Assembly: GCF_900110375.1 (NCBI RefSeq)
Contig: NZ_FODN01000005.1
Location: forward strand, 172,636 to 236,635
Reading direction: 5' to 3'
Source: Flavobacterium sinopsychrotolerans
Lineage (GTDB): Bacteria; Bacteroidota; Bacteroidia; Flavobacteriales; Flavobacteriaceae
DNA length: 64,000 bases
Shown one piece after another: positions 44,506-52,927 of the stretch. Below the pieces are notes generated by a model. That model searched no databases, was not told the origin of the DNA, and was given only the letters and a program-made list of their open reading frames with translations. Numbering within the stretch: position 1 is the first letter of the stretch; every line of letters starts with the position of its first letter. The position numbers and the translations under genes were made by a program.

Positions 44506-44534
44506 AAACTCCTGAAATTCGGGAGTTTTTTTTT
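44506..44534 (+). terminator. Rho-independent terminator
   Basis: Stem AAACTCCTGA (44506-44515) with TCGGGAGTTT (44519-44528), one G-U pair, followed by a T-run. Confidence 0.85.
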
Positions 44535-44701
44535 AATAATTAATTGAGAAGATCAGAAAATCAAAAGTCCAACTTTAAGCTCTAACTTTAAAAATTAATT
44601 TTAAAAGATTGAAATAAGAATCTGCACTTGGCAAAAACAACTTTTTTTATTTCAAAGTTTAAAACAGTAATTAAAAATAATTATTCATAAATTTTACGAA
44701 T

Positions 44702-45556
44702 ATGTTACCATCATTCAATAGAATAATTCAACCAACAAATAGATTAAAAAAGAGAACAAACAATACGATTAAAAAGAAATTTAATCGTATTGTTTGTTTT
44801 TTGTTAATGAGTACTTATTTTATCAATGCTCAAAACACTGACAATGCCCTTCAAGGCTATTACGTTGCACAATCGGACACCTTAATGTATTCTCATTTTG
44901 AGTTTGATGGAAACGGAAAAGTTGACATCATGGGAATGGGAAAAGGAGATTATTTTACAAAAGGAGATTCCTTAATTATTTTTCCTGACAAAAGTATTTT
45001 TAAGTTTAAAATTAAAGAAAACTCATTAATTGGCACATCTGATTGGGTCAGCAATGGGGTTTGGACTAAAAAAGACACCTTAGTAATCAATAATAGAAAA
45101 AATGAAAATTCAGCAAAAAAAACAGCGGAATTACTTCATGAATATTATCGTATCAATAAAAACATGAACCAGTTAGAATTACTACTGGATAACAATATAA
45201 CCAACCATACTGCTAAAATAAAAGACCTATGCGACAGAGGACTCGGAAAAGCTTGTTTAGATAATTTTGGACTAATTCTCGTGAATGATTATGGAGGTAT
45301 CGCTTCATTATTAAACACTGACAGTAATAATGAATTTAAAAAAATAACCGAAAACCCTGAAATAATTGCTTTAGGAAATAAAATTATAGCAATGGGGGAA
45401 ATGGAAGGACACACCGTTTTAGGATCCTATTATTATTTAATTGGAGAAAAGAATAAAGCTAAATTAGAATGGGAGAAAGGGGCAAAAAAAGGGAGTATGA
45501 AATCTTCCTTAGCCATTTACGAAGTAGAATTTGAAAAGGAAAACAATGAAAAATAA
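44702..45556 (+). CDS. Uncharacterised exported protein with hairpin in its 5' end
   Basis: A 284-residue frame from ATG 44702. Residues about 27-44 (KKKFNRIVCFLLMSTYFINAQ region) form the actual signal peptide, so the first 25 residues may not be translated. True starts could be a non-ATG codon near 44768 or ATG 44808. A 19-bp perfect inverted repeat (44755-44798) followed by T-rich sequence covers this region and looks like a terminator or attenuator. The mature protein has a beta-rich lipocalin-like first half (LQGYYVAQSDTLMYSHFEFDG) and a helical, Sel1/TPR-like end (LGSYYYLIGEKNKAKLEWEKGAKKG). The family is not recognised. Confidence 0.7.
   Translation: MLPSFNRIIQPTNRLKKRTNNTIKKKFNRIVCFLLMSTYFINAQNTDNALQGYYVAQSDTLMYSHFEFDGNGKVDIMGMGKGDYFTKGDSLIIFPDKSIFKFKIKENSLIGTSDWVSNGVWTKKDTLVINNRKNENSAKKTAELLHEYYRINKNMNQLELLLDNNITNHTAKIKDLCDRGLGKACLDNFGLILVNDYGGIASLLNTDSNNEFKKITENPEIIALGNKIIAMGEMEGHTVLGSYYYLIGEKNKAKLEWEKGAKKGSMKSSLAIYEVEFEKENNEK
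44755..44798 (+). repeat. 19-bp perfect inverted repeat within the 5' coding region
   Basis: AACAAACAATACGATTAAA (44755-44773) is exactly complementary to 44780-44798, with a 6-nt loop AAGAAA and a following T-rich run. It has the shape of an intrinsic terminator, yet it lies inside the annotated frame, overlapping the signal-peptide codons. Confidence 0.8.
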
Positions 45557-45677
45557 AATTTCAAAAACTAAACCCCGTAATCAGCAGTCCTAATTTTTAA
45601 TATAAATTCTGAACACCTTGTATTTTGCAGTCATCGTATAAAACGAACTCAAAACAATTTAATCTCTTGAATTAATT

Positions 45678-46025
45678 ATGGTTTCATTAACATCCGAAGA
45701 CGGTACATTTATTTTCGAAATTAAAGGCTGGCATAAAATATGGGCACTAGAAAGTAAAATTAGGGTTACCAAAGAACAAATCATTAAAGCGTATCAAAAC
45801 AAAGAGGAACTTACCTTTTGGAAAGGCTTTAGAATGCCCGGTACAGAAATTCCAGGTTATATAGCTGCTGGAACATTTTACAAAAAAGGCAGGAATTTCT
45901 GGGATGTGATGAATAAAAACAACGCTATAATTATCAAATTAAACAATCATTATTACAAAAGACTGATTATCGAAGTTGAAAATCCGGAAGAAATACTGCA
46001 ATTATTAAATACATCATATAAATAA
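45678..46025 (+). CDS. PH-like uncharacterised protein
   Basis: A 115-residue soluble protein. The pattern WALESKIRVTKEQI, FWKGFRMPGTEIPG, YIAAGTFYKKGRNFWDV and LIIEVENPEEIL matches a widespread uncharacterised family of about 120 residues with a pleckstrin-homology-like fold, as I recall it. There is no signal peptide. Function is unknown. It is an isolated gene with its own upstream spacer. Confidence 0.7.
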   Translation: MVSLTSEDGTFIFEIKGWHKIWALESKIRVTKEQIIKAYQNKEELTFWKGFRMPGTEIPGYIAAGTFYKKGRNFWDVMNKNNAIIIKLNNHYYKRLIIEVENPEEILQLLNTSYK

Positions 46026-46115
46026 CGCATAGCAGAAAAACCTTCTCATAAAAACACAATAACTGTAACAATTTAGTAGTCTGAAAGACTTATCTAAAAA
46101 TAAAATTAACAAAAA

Positions 46116-47978
46116 ATGAAAAGAATACTTTATTCACTGGCATTTGCTTCGATTCTTTGGAGCTGTAAAACTGCAAGCCCAGCTGTTACTGCTGTTGCAA
46201 AAGAACAGGTAGGCGTTGCTATTAATTTGAATGATGTAAAAGAAGACAAAGTACTTGTCACGATTACTTCTCCAAAAATTAACATAGATGAAATAACATA
46301 CAGCATTCCTAAAATTGTTCCCGGAACCTATTCTGTAGATGATTATGGAAAATACATCGAAGATTTCAAAGCATTTGACAGCAAAGGAAACATGTTGCCA
46401 GTTACTAAAACAGATGACAATACCTGGAATATTAAAAATGCAAAAACATTGGTGAAAATCACTTATTTGGTAAACGATACATTCGATACTGAAAAAGGAG
46501 GCGGTTTTGGTCAAAATGATATTTTTTCTCCAGCTGGAACAAACATTGATGCAGGCAAAAACTTTATGCTAAACATGCATGGTTTTGCAGGTTATTTTCA
46601 AGACAGAAAAGACCTTCCCTACAATGTAAGTATTTCGCATCCGGAAACGCTTTGGGGAGCAACCTCAATGACAGATCAGGATGCCAGCACTACTAACGAT
46701 GTATTTACAACGGCTCGATATGCTGAATTAGTTGAAAATCCAATTATGTACGCAAAACCGGACTATACTACTTTTACTGTAGATGGTATGGAAATCCTGA
46801 TTGGCGTGTATTCCCCAACCGGAAAAGTGACTGCCGAAAGCATCACTCCTGAGATGAAAACGATGATGATTGCTCAGAAAACGTTTTTAGGAAAAATCAA
46901 TGCAACAAAAAAATACACCGTATTATTGTATTTATCAAGCATGACACCTACAGATGCGAAAGGATTTGGAGCATTAGAGCACCCAACTGCAACCACTGTT
47001 GTTTTACCTGAAATGATGCCAAAGGAAGAATTGGTTAAATCAATGAAAGATGTAGTTTCACATGAATTTTTTCATATTGTAACGCCATTAACGATCCATT
47101 CTAAAGAGATTCATTATTTTGATTACAATACGCCTAAAATGTCAGAACATTTATGGATGTATGAAGGCGTTACAGAATATTTTGCAAATCTTTTTCAGAT
47201 CAATCAAGGATTAATCACTGAAGAAGAGTTTTATAAGCGTATGGCAGAAAAAATTGAGCATGCAAATGCCATGAATGACACGATGCCTTTTACTACGATG
47301 AGCGCAAATGTGTTGACAGAACCATACAAAGCCCAATACTTGAACGTGTATGAAAAAGGTGCACTAATTGGAATGTGTTTGGATATCATCATCAGAGAAA
47401 AAAGTAATGGCGAAAGAGGAATTCTTGATTTGATGCAAAAATTATCTAATGAATATGGCGCTTCAAAACCATTTAATGACAATGAACTTTTTGCAAAAAT
47501 AACTTCATTTACCTATCCTGAAGTAGGCGCTTTTTTGACTACTTATGTTTCTGGTGCAACTCCAATTCCTTACGGAACTTTTTTGGCCAAAGTTGGGGTG
47601 ACAAAATCTATGGAAAAAGTACCTGGAAATGTATTCTTAAAAGGACAAACACCATACATCACCGTAAACCAACAAACAAAAGAAATCTTTGTAATTCCTA
47701 ATATGGAGTTGAATGCTTTTTACACCAATTTGGGTTTAAAAGGAGGTGATATTTTAGTCTCCATTAATGATAAACCGTATTCATTAGACAACATTTATGA
47801 AATGATTACGGAAAGCCAAAACTGGAAAGAAAACGACGCTATCACAATTAAAATAAAACGTGATGGTAAAGAAGAAATAATCAAAGGAAAAGTAAAACTT
47901 CCTTATGAAGAAAAAGAAGGGCTTAGAGCAACTGATGCAACAAAAAAAGCGTTGAAAGAAGCTTGGTTCAAAGCATAA
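46116..47978 (+). CDS. M61-family metallopeptidase lipoprotein with PDZ domain
   Basis: A 620-residue lipoprotein (lipobox ILWSC, Cys17) related to glycyl aminopeptidases. The N-terminal beta-rich domain (about 30-180) is followed by the thermolysin-like catalytic domain. Zinc ligands are His316 and His320 in HEFFH, with Glu317 as catalytic base, and the downstream glutamate in YEGVTEYF (about 350-354). A C-terminal PDZ domain (about 515-600: NLGLKGGDILVSINDKP) completes the M61 layout. It probably digests peptides in the periplasm. A terminator follows. Confidence 0.93.
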   Translation: MKRILYSLAFASILWSCKTASPAVTAVAKEQVGVAINLNDVKEDKVLVTITSPKINIDEITYSIPKIVPGTYSVDDYGKYIEDFKAFDSKGNMLPVTKTDDNTWNIKNAKTLVKITYLVNDTFDTEKGGGFGQNDIFSPAGTNIDAGKNFMLNMHGFAGYFQDRKDLPYNVSISHPETLWGATSMTDQDASTTNDVFTTARYAELVENPIMYAKPDYTTFTVDGMEILIGVYSPTGKVTAESITPEMKTMMIAQKTFLGKINATKKYTVLLYLSSMTPTDAKGFGALEHPTATTVVLPEMMPKEELVKSMKDVVSHEFFHIVTPLTIHSKEIHYFDYNTPKMSEHLWMYEGVTEYFANLFQINQGLITEEEFYKRMAEKIEHANAMNDTMPFTTMSANVLTEPYKAQYLNVYEKGALIGMCLDIIIREKSNGERGILDLMQKLSNEYGASKPFNDNELFAKITSFTYPEVGAFLTTYVSGATPIPYGTFLAKVGVTKSMEKVPGNVFLKGQTPYITVNQQTKEIFVIPNMELNAFYTNLGLKGGDILVSINDKPYSLDNIYEMITESQNWKENDAITIKIKRDGKEEIIKGKVKLPYEEKEGLRATDATKKALKEAWFKA

Positions 47979-47995
47979 ATTAGAAATAATTCCTG

Positions 47996-48031
47996 AAATC
48001 CCAATTTAGAAATAGATTGGGATTTTTTTTG
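47996..48031 (+). terminator. Terminator after the M61 peptidase gene
   Basis: Stem AAATCCCAAT (47996-48005) with ATTGGGATTT (48016-48025), followed by a T-run. Confidence 0.85.
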
Positions 48032-48105
48032 TAAAATTTGAATGTTTTTACCTAAATCATTCCAACAATTTTCTTTATTTTGCGCCAAAATAGAAACACT
48101 AATAA

Positions 48106-48180
48106 AATCGCAATCGTTCTAATAAAATTAGAACAAGAATGGCGATTCCCTATCCAAAAACAAATTTTAACTACTCATGA
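48106..48180 (+). promoter_or_regulatory. Structured leader with 13-codon upstream frame (MAIPYPKTNFNYS)
   Basis: Outer stem AATCGC (48106-48111) with GCGATT (48142-48147) encloses an 8-bp hairpin GTTCTAAT-AAA-ATTAGAAC (48116-48134). A frame starting in the right outer arm (ATG 48139) encodes 13 residues; its TGA overlaps the ATG of the next gene by 4 nt. A related leader with an MAIPY frame precedes msrA (53495-53559). Confidence 0.5.
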
Positions 48181-48887
48181 AAAAAACTATTATTGCATTC
48201 GTTACGCTTATCGTGTTAGCATCTTGTAACCAGAATGAATCTAAAGGCAATGTGCACATCACCGGAAATATTAAAGGATTAAAAAAAGGTACCTTATACA
48301 TTCAAAGAATCGTGGATACTACATTGGTAGCTATTGACACAATCAATATTGATGGAAGTGCTGCTTTCGAAAGCGATCTTGATCTTACATCACCAGAGAT
48401 GCTTTATTTATTCTTGGATAGAGGCGTGAGCAATTCTTTAGACAACAATCTGCCTTTTTTTGCTGAACCAGGTAACATAACTATCGAAACCAGTTTAGAT
48501 CATTATTTATCGGATGCCAAAATTACGGGGTCAAAAAATCAGGAAATATTTGAAGAATACAAAAAAATCAATACTCGTTTCACAGATGAAAATCTCACAC
48601 TGATTGAAAAAAAATTCAATGCCATCAAAAGTCAAAATACAAAAGCAATAGATAGCTTAACTGCAAAACAAGATTCGAATATAAAACGAAAGTATTTATT
48701 TGCTACCAATTTTGCCTTAAACAACAGAGATTACGAAGTGTCACCTTTTATCGCACTATCTGAGATTTACGATATCAACGTGAAATACTTAGATACAATC
48801 CAAAAATCAATGTCTCCAAAAGTGGCAAAATCACTTTATGGAAAAAAATTAACGGAATATGTAGCCAAAGTTAAAAGTCAAAAATAA
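48177..48887 (+). CDS. DUF4369 lipoprotein
   Basis: A 236-residue lipoprotein (signal MKKTIIAFVTLIVLASC, Cys17). The mature start NVHITGNIKGLKKGTLYIQRI is the beta-rich DUF4369 domain (about 25-125), which in longer proteins precedes a thioredoxin-like domain. Here the remaining helical part (about 126-236) has no CxxC, so the protein is a stand-alone DUF4369 type. Function is unknown, in the periplasm or outer membrane. Its ATG overlaps the stop of a short upstream frame (ATGA), suggesting coupled translation. A strong terminator follows. Confidence 0.85.
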   Translation: MKKTIIAFVTLIVLASCNQNESKGNVHITGNIKGLKKGTLYIQRIVDTTLVAIDTINIDGSAAFESDLDLTSPEMLYLFLDRGVSNSLDNNLPFFAEPGNITIETSLDHYLSDAKITGSKNQEIFEEYKKINTRFTDENLTLIEKKFNAIKSQNTKAIDSLTAKQDSNIKRKYLFATNFALNNRDYEVSPFIALSEIYDINVKYLDTIQKSMSPKVAKSLYGKKLTEYVAKVKSQK

Positions 48888-48925
48888 TTCATTAGGAGAT
48901 TTATTTTTAAATTAAGCCGTAGAAT

Positions 48926-48962
48926 AAAAAAACCATCTTGTTGTTAACAAGATGGTTTTTTT
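48926..48962. terminator. Bidirectional terminator
   Basis: Stem AAAAACCATCTTGTT with its complement AACAAGATGGTTTTT and a 3-nt loop. It lies between the convergent DUF4369 and DUF5362 genes. Confidence 0.88.
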
Positions 48963-49022
48963 GGTTTAGATCCTATTATAAATAGATTAAAATATCAACC
49001 TCAATCTAATTAGCTGCACTGT

Positions 49023-49487
49023 CTATGCATTATTAAAAGCAATTGCTGTAACAATCATCCCTACAAACATTAAAAGGTATAAAGAAAAAACTACTAATGT
49101 CATAATTCCAATATATTTATAATGCGATTTTAGATATCCTAAAGAAGCAGTCAATGTTTCGGAATCGTTATTTTTGAATGCCGCTTTAGCATTTGAAGCA
49201 AATTTATTTAAGTAATATACCGGAAAGAAATAAAGCACCGCAATTAAAAAGTAAACAAAAGCCATTACCACCCCAAAAGAAGATCCCATGGCTCCCATGG
49301 CAGGATTCATCTTGCCCATAGCTGAGAACAATGTCCCGGCAAATAAAGCAGCAAAAATAATAAAGCCAATTCCTATGTAACCAAGAATCGATAAAAAATA
49401 GGCCCACTTTGCTGTTTCCTTCAAAAAGTCTTTTGCAGACTCACTTAGTTTCATCTCGAAACTTTCAATAACTGAATGCTCTTCCAT
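49023..49487 (-). CDS. DUF5362-type membrane protein
   Basis: A 154-residue protein with four hydrophobic helices (about 30-55, 70-95 and 125-150, with a Met/Gly-rich loop MGKMNPAMGAMGSSFG between the first two). The layout FLKETAKWAYFLSILGYIGIG and YYLNKFASNAKAAFKNND matches DUF5362 proteins of flavobacteria. Function is unknown. A -7 box TAAATTTG (49520-49513) lies 25 nt upstream. Confidence 0.8.
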   Translation of the reverse strand: MEEHSVIESFEMKLSESAKDFLKETAKWAYFLSILGYIGIGFIIFAALFAGTLFSAMGKMNPAMGAMGSSFGVVMAFVYFLIAVLYFFPVYYLNKFASNAKAAFKNNDSETLTASLGYLKSHYKYIGIMTLVVFSLYLLMFVGMIVTAIAFNNA

Positions 49488-49512
49488 TATGTATTAATTT
49501 TAGGTTAGATTT

Positions 49513-49520
49513 CAAATTTA
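49513..49520 (-). promoter_or_regulatory. -7 box TAAATTTG of the DUF5362 gene
   Basis: Exact TAnnTTTG on the minus strand, 25 nt before the start codon at 49487. Confidence 0.45.
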
Positions 49521-49577
49521 ACAAAAAAATTAGCACATTACGTAAAAACACAATTAAATTGTTATTTTGTTTAAAAC

Positions 49578-49608
49578 AAAAAACCACCTAACAAAAGTTA
49601 GGTGGTTT
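49578..49608 (-). terminator. Terminator of tRNA-Thr
   Basis: 12-bp stem AAACCACCTAAC (49581-49592) with 49597-49608 and loop AAAA. The A-run before it on the plus strand is the U-tract after the tRNA on the minus strand. Confidence 0.88.
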
Positions 49609-49615
49609 TATTAAG

Positions 49616-49689
49616 AGCCGGCGGAGGGACTCGAACCCACGACCTGCTGATTACAAATCAGCTGCTCTAGCCAACTGAGCTACGCTGGC
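49616..49689 (-). tRNA. tRNA-Thr (anticodon UGU)
   Basis: The 74-nt cloverleaf reads GCCAGCGTAGCTCAGTTGG at the 5' side. The anticodon loop TTTGTAA is closed by CTGAT/ATCAG and holds anticodon TGT, which reads ACA and related Thr codons. The T loop is TTCGAGT, and CCA is not encoded. Acceptor pair 4-69 is an A-C mismatch (GCCAGCG against CGCCGGC), and T-stem pair 50-64 is U-U. A -7 box (TATATTTG, 49712-49705) lies 15 nt upstream. Confidence 0.95.
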
Positions 49690-49704
49690 GACTCATTACG
49701 GGTG

Positions 49705-49712
49705 CAAATATA
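49705..49712 (-). promoter_or_regulatory. -7 box TATATTTG of tRNA-Thr
   Basis: Exact TAnnTTTG on the minus strand, 15 nt before the tRNA 5' end. Confidence 0.55.
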
Positions 49713-49767
49713 AGTCTGAATTTCTATTTTCCAAAACAAATTCAAACTTTTTTTGCTTTTTTTTTAA

Positions 49768-50034
49768 CTACAATTCGTTGATTTTAGCAATCAATTGATT
49801 AGCAGTTTGTTCCAATTCAACATTGATTTGTTTGAAGTGAGCTTTTATATCTTCTACCTTTTTTGCGTTCACTTTAGTGATCAAAGCGTCAAAAGCAGCG
49901 ATAGCTTCGTCGATTAGAGCATTAGTTTCTGTTGTTGGTTTTCCTGTAGTAGAAATTTCGAACAAGTAAACTGCTTCAATAATATCTCCTAAAACGTAGT
50001 TGATGTCTTTTTTTAAATTCTTAACGTTTGCCAT
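49768..50034 (-). CDS. Small helical protein of unknown function
   Basis: An 88-residue acidic, Ala-rich all-helical protein (MANVKNLKKDINYVLGDIIE, then DALITKVNAKKVEDIKAHF). I recall similar short proteins in flavobacteria but no named family. There is no signal peptide. A -7 box TACTTTTG (50080-50073) lies 38 nt upstream. It lies just upstream of tRNA-Thr on the same strand. Confidence 0.75.
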   Translation of the reverse strand: MANVKNLKKDINYVLGDIIEAVYLFEISTTGKPTTETNALIDEAIAAFDALITKVNAKKVEDIKAHFKQINVELEQTANQLIAKINEL

Positions 50035-50072
50035 TTTTATTTTTTTAAAATTTGAATTTTAATTTGCGTCTG

Positions 50073-50080
50073 CAAAAGTA
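50073..50080 (-). promoter_or_regulatory. -7 box TACTTTTG of the 88-residue gene
   Basis: Exact TAnnTTTG on the minus strand, 38 nt before the start codon at 50034. Confidence 0.5.
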
Positions 50081-50102
50081 CAAATAATCTTTCTATTACC
50101 GA

Positions 50103-51065
50103 CTATGAAATGTAAATTTCTAAAATTGAAGCTTTTCCATTGAGAATGAATGAATTCATTGCAGCAGGAATTAAAACCGTATCCCCTTTTCCATATTGCA
50201 CTTTTGAATTATTGAATTCAATCTCAAATACACCTTCCACGCACATATAAACAGTAAAGGTTTTTCCGGATTTAGAGATAGAAACTGCGCCATCTAAAGG
50301 AATGAAATTAGTCGTAAAGTAAGGACAATCGACCACTGCGTTGGATTCATTGACGTTCTTAGAGTATTCTTTTTTAGTTTCTACGGCATTATAATTAATA
50401 GCTTCCAAAGCCAAATCAACATGCAATTCCCTCGTATTCCCATTTGCATCTACGCGATCAAAGTCATAGAGACGATACGTGACATCCGAAGTTTGCTGAA
50501 TTTCAGCCACTAGTAATCCCGCACCAATAGAATGGACTGTTCCCGTTTCTAAGAAAAATGCATCTCCTGATTGCACTTTTACCTCGTCAAGAATGGATGG
50601 AAGGGTTTTATTTTTTAGATTTTCTAAATATTCATTAGCATTTGAATTCCCTTTGAAACCAACAATTATTCGGGCATTTTCGTCAGCCTGTAGGATGTAC
50701 CACATTTCGGTTTTCCCAAAAGTATTATGGCGCTTTTTAGCTAAAGCATCATTCGGATGTACTTGTATTGACAAATCTTCACGAGCATCAAGATACTTAA
50801 AAAGCAACGGAAATTGTTCTTCAAACCTTATATAAACTTGCGTTCCTAATATTTCGTTTGGATACTCCTTAATAAGAGTTGTTAATAATTTCCCTTTCCA
50901 TTCTCCGTTAGCTACAACACTAACATCCCCTTCTACAGTAGACAATTCCCAACTTTCACCAATACGATTTGATGTAATTGGTTTATTAAGTATTGTTTTC
51001 AGTTTTTCGCCACCCCAAATTTTTTCTTTGAAGATATGTTCAAATTGCAATGGATAAAATTTCAT
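50103..51065 (-). CDS. manA: Mannose-6-phosphate isomerase, class I
   Basis: Zinc enzyme interconverting mannose 6-phosphate and fructose 6-phosphate, feeding GDP-mannose and glycan synthesis. The 320-residue short bacterial form is recognisable by the start MKFYPLQFEHIFKEKIWGG, the metal motif IQVHPNDALA, the zinc glutamate in TEMWYIL, and the ligand TVHSIGAG. A C-terminal cupin half ends ILEIYIS. It is a single gene with no sugar-nucleotide gene adjacent. Confidence 0.95.
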   Translation of the reverse strand: MKFYPLQFEHIFKEKIWGGEKLKTILNKPITSNRIGESWELSTVEGDVSVVANGEWKGKLLTTLIKEYPNEILGTQVYIRFEEQFPLLFKYLDAREDLSIQVHPNDALAKKRHNTFGKTEMWYILQADENARIIVGFKGNSNANEYLENLKNKTLPSILDEVKVQSGDAFFLETGTVHSIGAGLLVAEIQQTSDVTYRLYDFDRVDANGNTRELHVDLALEAINYNAVETKKEYSKNVNESNAVVDCPYFTTNFIPLDGAVSISKSGKTFTVYMCVEGVFEIEFNNSKVQYGKGDTVLIPAAMNSFILNGKASILEIYIS

Positions 51066-51199
51066 TTTACTGTTTTTTGATATTGCAAATTTGCATAATC
51101 TATAGCATACTCACAAATTTGTATTCAGCTCAGTTATTTAAAAAGAGGTTTAGCTATGCCAATTAAGATAAAATTACAAAATGTAGCTAATATAAAAAC

Positions 51200-51658
51200 C
51201 TACAAAACTAACTTTTTAATGGCTGAAAGTGCTTTAGGGATGTGTTTGGTCGCTAACATACTATCAAAAATCATTTGGACAACCCCGTTTTTATCTGTTA
51301 TATAAGTTACTCTTCCAGGAAGTAATCCGAACATTCCGGTGGGAACACCAAAAAGTTTTCTGATTTTTTTATCACTATCTGACAGAAGAATAAAAGGCAG
51401 TTGATACTGTTTAGCAAATTTTTGATGAGAATCTGCACTATCACTGCTAATTCCTATTACTTCAGCTCCCAAATCTTTAAAATCTTCATATTGATCTCTA
51501 AAACTGCAAGCTTGTGCGGTACAACCCGGCGTATTGTCTTTTGGATAAAAATAAATAACAAGCGGTTTGTGTCCTACTACGTTTTTACTGTCAAAATCGT
51601 TTCCATTGGTATCTTTTGCCGTGAAATTGGGAATTGAATCCCCTACTTTTAGTTCCAT
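51200..51658 (-). CDS. bcp: Thioredoxin-dependent peroxiredoxin (Bcp/PrxQ)
   Basis: Reduces hydrogen peroxide and lipid hydroperoxides in the cytosol. The 152-residue protein has peroxidatic Cys46 and resolving Cys51 in DNTPGCTAQACSFRD, the alpha2-type atypical 2-Cys arrangement of PrxQ. Its ATG overlaps the queD stop by one base (TAATG), so translation is coupled. Last gene of an idi-queD-bcp operon whose members have no obvious common pathway. Confidence 0.95.
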   Translation of the reverse strand: MELKVGDSIPNFTAKDTNGNDFDSKNVVGHKPLVIYFYPKDNTPGCTAQACSFRDQYEDFKDLGAEVIGISSDSADSHQKFAKQYQLPFILLSDSDKKIRKLFGVPTGMFGLLPGRVTYITDKNGVVQMIFDSMLATKHIPKALSAIKKLVL

Positions 51659-52068
51659 TATTCTCCTTTGTAGGTTACAAAATTCCGAGGCGTTTCATAA
51701 AGAACCACTTCTAGTTCAAACTCTGGCTTGATTCTTTTTCTGATTTTATTCCAAATCACTACCACAATATTTTCGGCTGTAGGATTCAGATCCTGAAATT
51801 CCGGAACATCCAGATTCAGGTTTTTATGGTCAAACTGATCTTCGACATCTTCTTTAATAATATCACTTAAAAATTTAACATCCATAACATAGCCCGTTTC
51901 CGGATCAATTTGCCCCGTTACGCTTACCGTCAGTTCATAGTTATGACCATGAAAATTTGGATTGTTGCACTTACCAAAAATCGCATCATTTTGTTCGAAA
52001 GTCCAATCTTTCCTGTATAATCTGTGGGCCGCATTAAAATGAGCTTTTCGTGAAATGGTAACTTTCAT
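51658..52068 (-). CDS. queD: 6-carboxytetrahydropterin synthase (QueD/PTPS family)
   Basis: Converts dihydroneopterin triphosphate to 6-carboxy-tetrahydropterin on the path to queuosine. The 136-residue protein has zinc ligands His15 (AAHRL), His40 and His42 (NFHGHNYEL), catalytic Cys34 (FGKCNNP) and the late VVLYETPRNFVTY segment. QueD and eukaryote-like PTPS share these residues, so a biopterin role cannot be fully excluded. The middle gene of a three-gene unit, 12 nt after idi. Confidence 0.9.
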   Translation of the reverse strand: MKVTISRKAHFNAAHRLYRKDWTFEQNDAIFGKCNNPNFHGHNYELTVSVTGQIDPETGYVMDVKFLSDIIKEDVEDQFDHKNLNLDVPEFQDLNPTAENIVVVIWNKIRKRIKPEFELEVVLYETPRNFVTYKGE

Positions 52069-52080
52069 AAGTAGTATGTA

Positions 52081-52641
52081 TTAGAGAGTATGTGTTCCCG
52101 CATTTGGAGACAAAGGGCTTTTATGTTCTTCCAGAAAATGATAAAACTCGTCAAAAATTATTTTGAACCAAACAGTATACAATTCAGGGTGAAATTCCAT
52201 ATCATTTTTCACGTCCTCAATTTTCATCCATTTCCAGTCTTCCACTTCCTCCGGATTGATAACTGGCGCATCATTATAATATCCAATCATCACATGATCG
52301 AGTTCATGTTCTGTCAAACCATTATCAAAAGGAGCTTTGTAAATAAAATGAAAAAGTTCTTTGAGTTCTGTTTTAAAACCCATTTCTTCAAATAACCTTC
52401 GGCTTCCTGCCTCAATATTTGTTTCTCCCTCTCGCTGATGACTGCAACAGGTATTGGTCCATAGCAAAGGAGAATGGTATTTTTGATGTGCCCGTTGCTG
52501 TAGCATGATTTCATTCTTACTGTTTAAAACAAAAACCGAAAAAGCACGATGCAAAACTGCTTTTTCATGCGCTTCAAGCTTAGGCATCAATCCTATCTGC
52601 TCATCATTTTCATTAACTAAGATTACGTTTTCTTCTGACAT
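52081..52641 (-). CDS. idi: Isopentenyl-diphosphate isomerase, type 1
   Basis: Interconverts IPP and DMAPP for isoprenoid synthesis (carotenoids, menaquinone, undecaprenol). The 186-residue Nudix-fold enzyme shows the catalytic Cys in WTNTCCSHQREGE, metal-binding His residues (HRAFSVFV, QKYHSPLLW), and the Nudix segment GSRRLFEEMGF with the downstream EVEDWKWM. First gene of the idi-queD-bcp operon. A -7 box TATTTTTG (52667-52660) lies 18 nt upstream. Confidence 0.95.
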   Translation of the reverse strand: MSEENVILVNENDEQIGLMPKLEAHEKAVLHRAFSVFVLNSKNEIMLQQRAHQKYHSPLLWTNTCCSHQREGETNIEAGSRRLFEEMGFKTELKELFHFIYKAPFDNGLTEHELDHVMIGYYNDAPVINPEEVEDWKWMKIEDVKNDMEFHPELYTVWFKIIFDEFYHFLEEHKSPLSPNAGTHTL

Positions 52642-52659
52642 ATGGATTTATTATTAGGT

Positions 52660-52667
52660 CAAAAATA
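52660..52667 (-). promoter_or_regulatory. -7 box TATTTTTG of the idi operon
   Basis: TAnnTTTG on the minus strand, 18 nt before the idi ATG. Confidence 0.5.
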
Positions 52668-52901
52668 CAAAAAAAGAACTGGTATCTATGCCGTTTTTGA
52701 ATTTGTGAAAAGTTTAACGAGTGTTGAATATCCTAATATTCTAATTTTATATTGTTCAAAATAACCTTCTAATTTACATTTTATTATACTTTACAAGAAC
52801 AAAAACTAAAAGTCCTATTCTCTCGTAAATGTAAATAGGTTAAAACTTAAATAAAAAAATCAATTGCAAAGTAGGCGACATTTTAAAATTTAAAAGCGCT
52901 T

Positions 52902-52909
52902 TACATTTG
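52902..52909 (+). promoter_or_regulatory. -7 box TACATTTG of msrB
   Basis: Exact TAnnTTTG, 18 nt before the msrB ATG. It lies within a short dyad TTACATTTGTAATGTAA. Confidence 0.6.
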
Positions 52910-52927
52910 TAATGTAAATAAAAAAAG

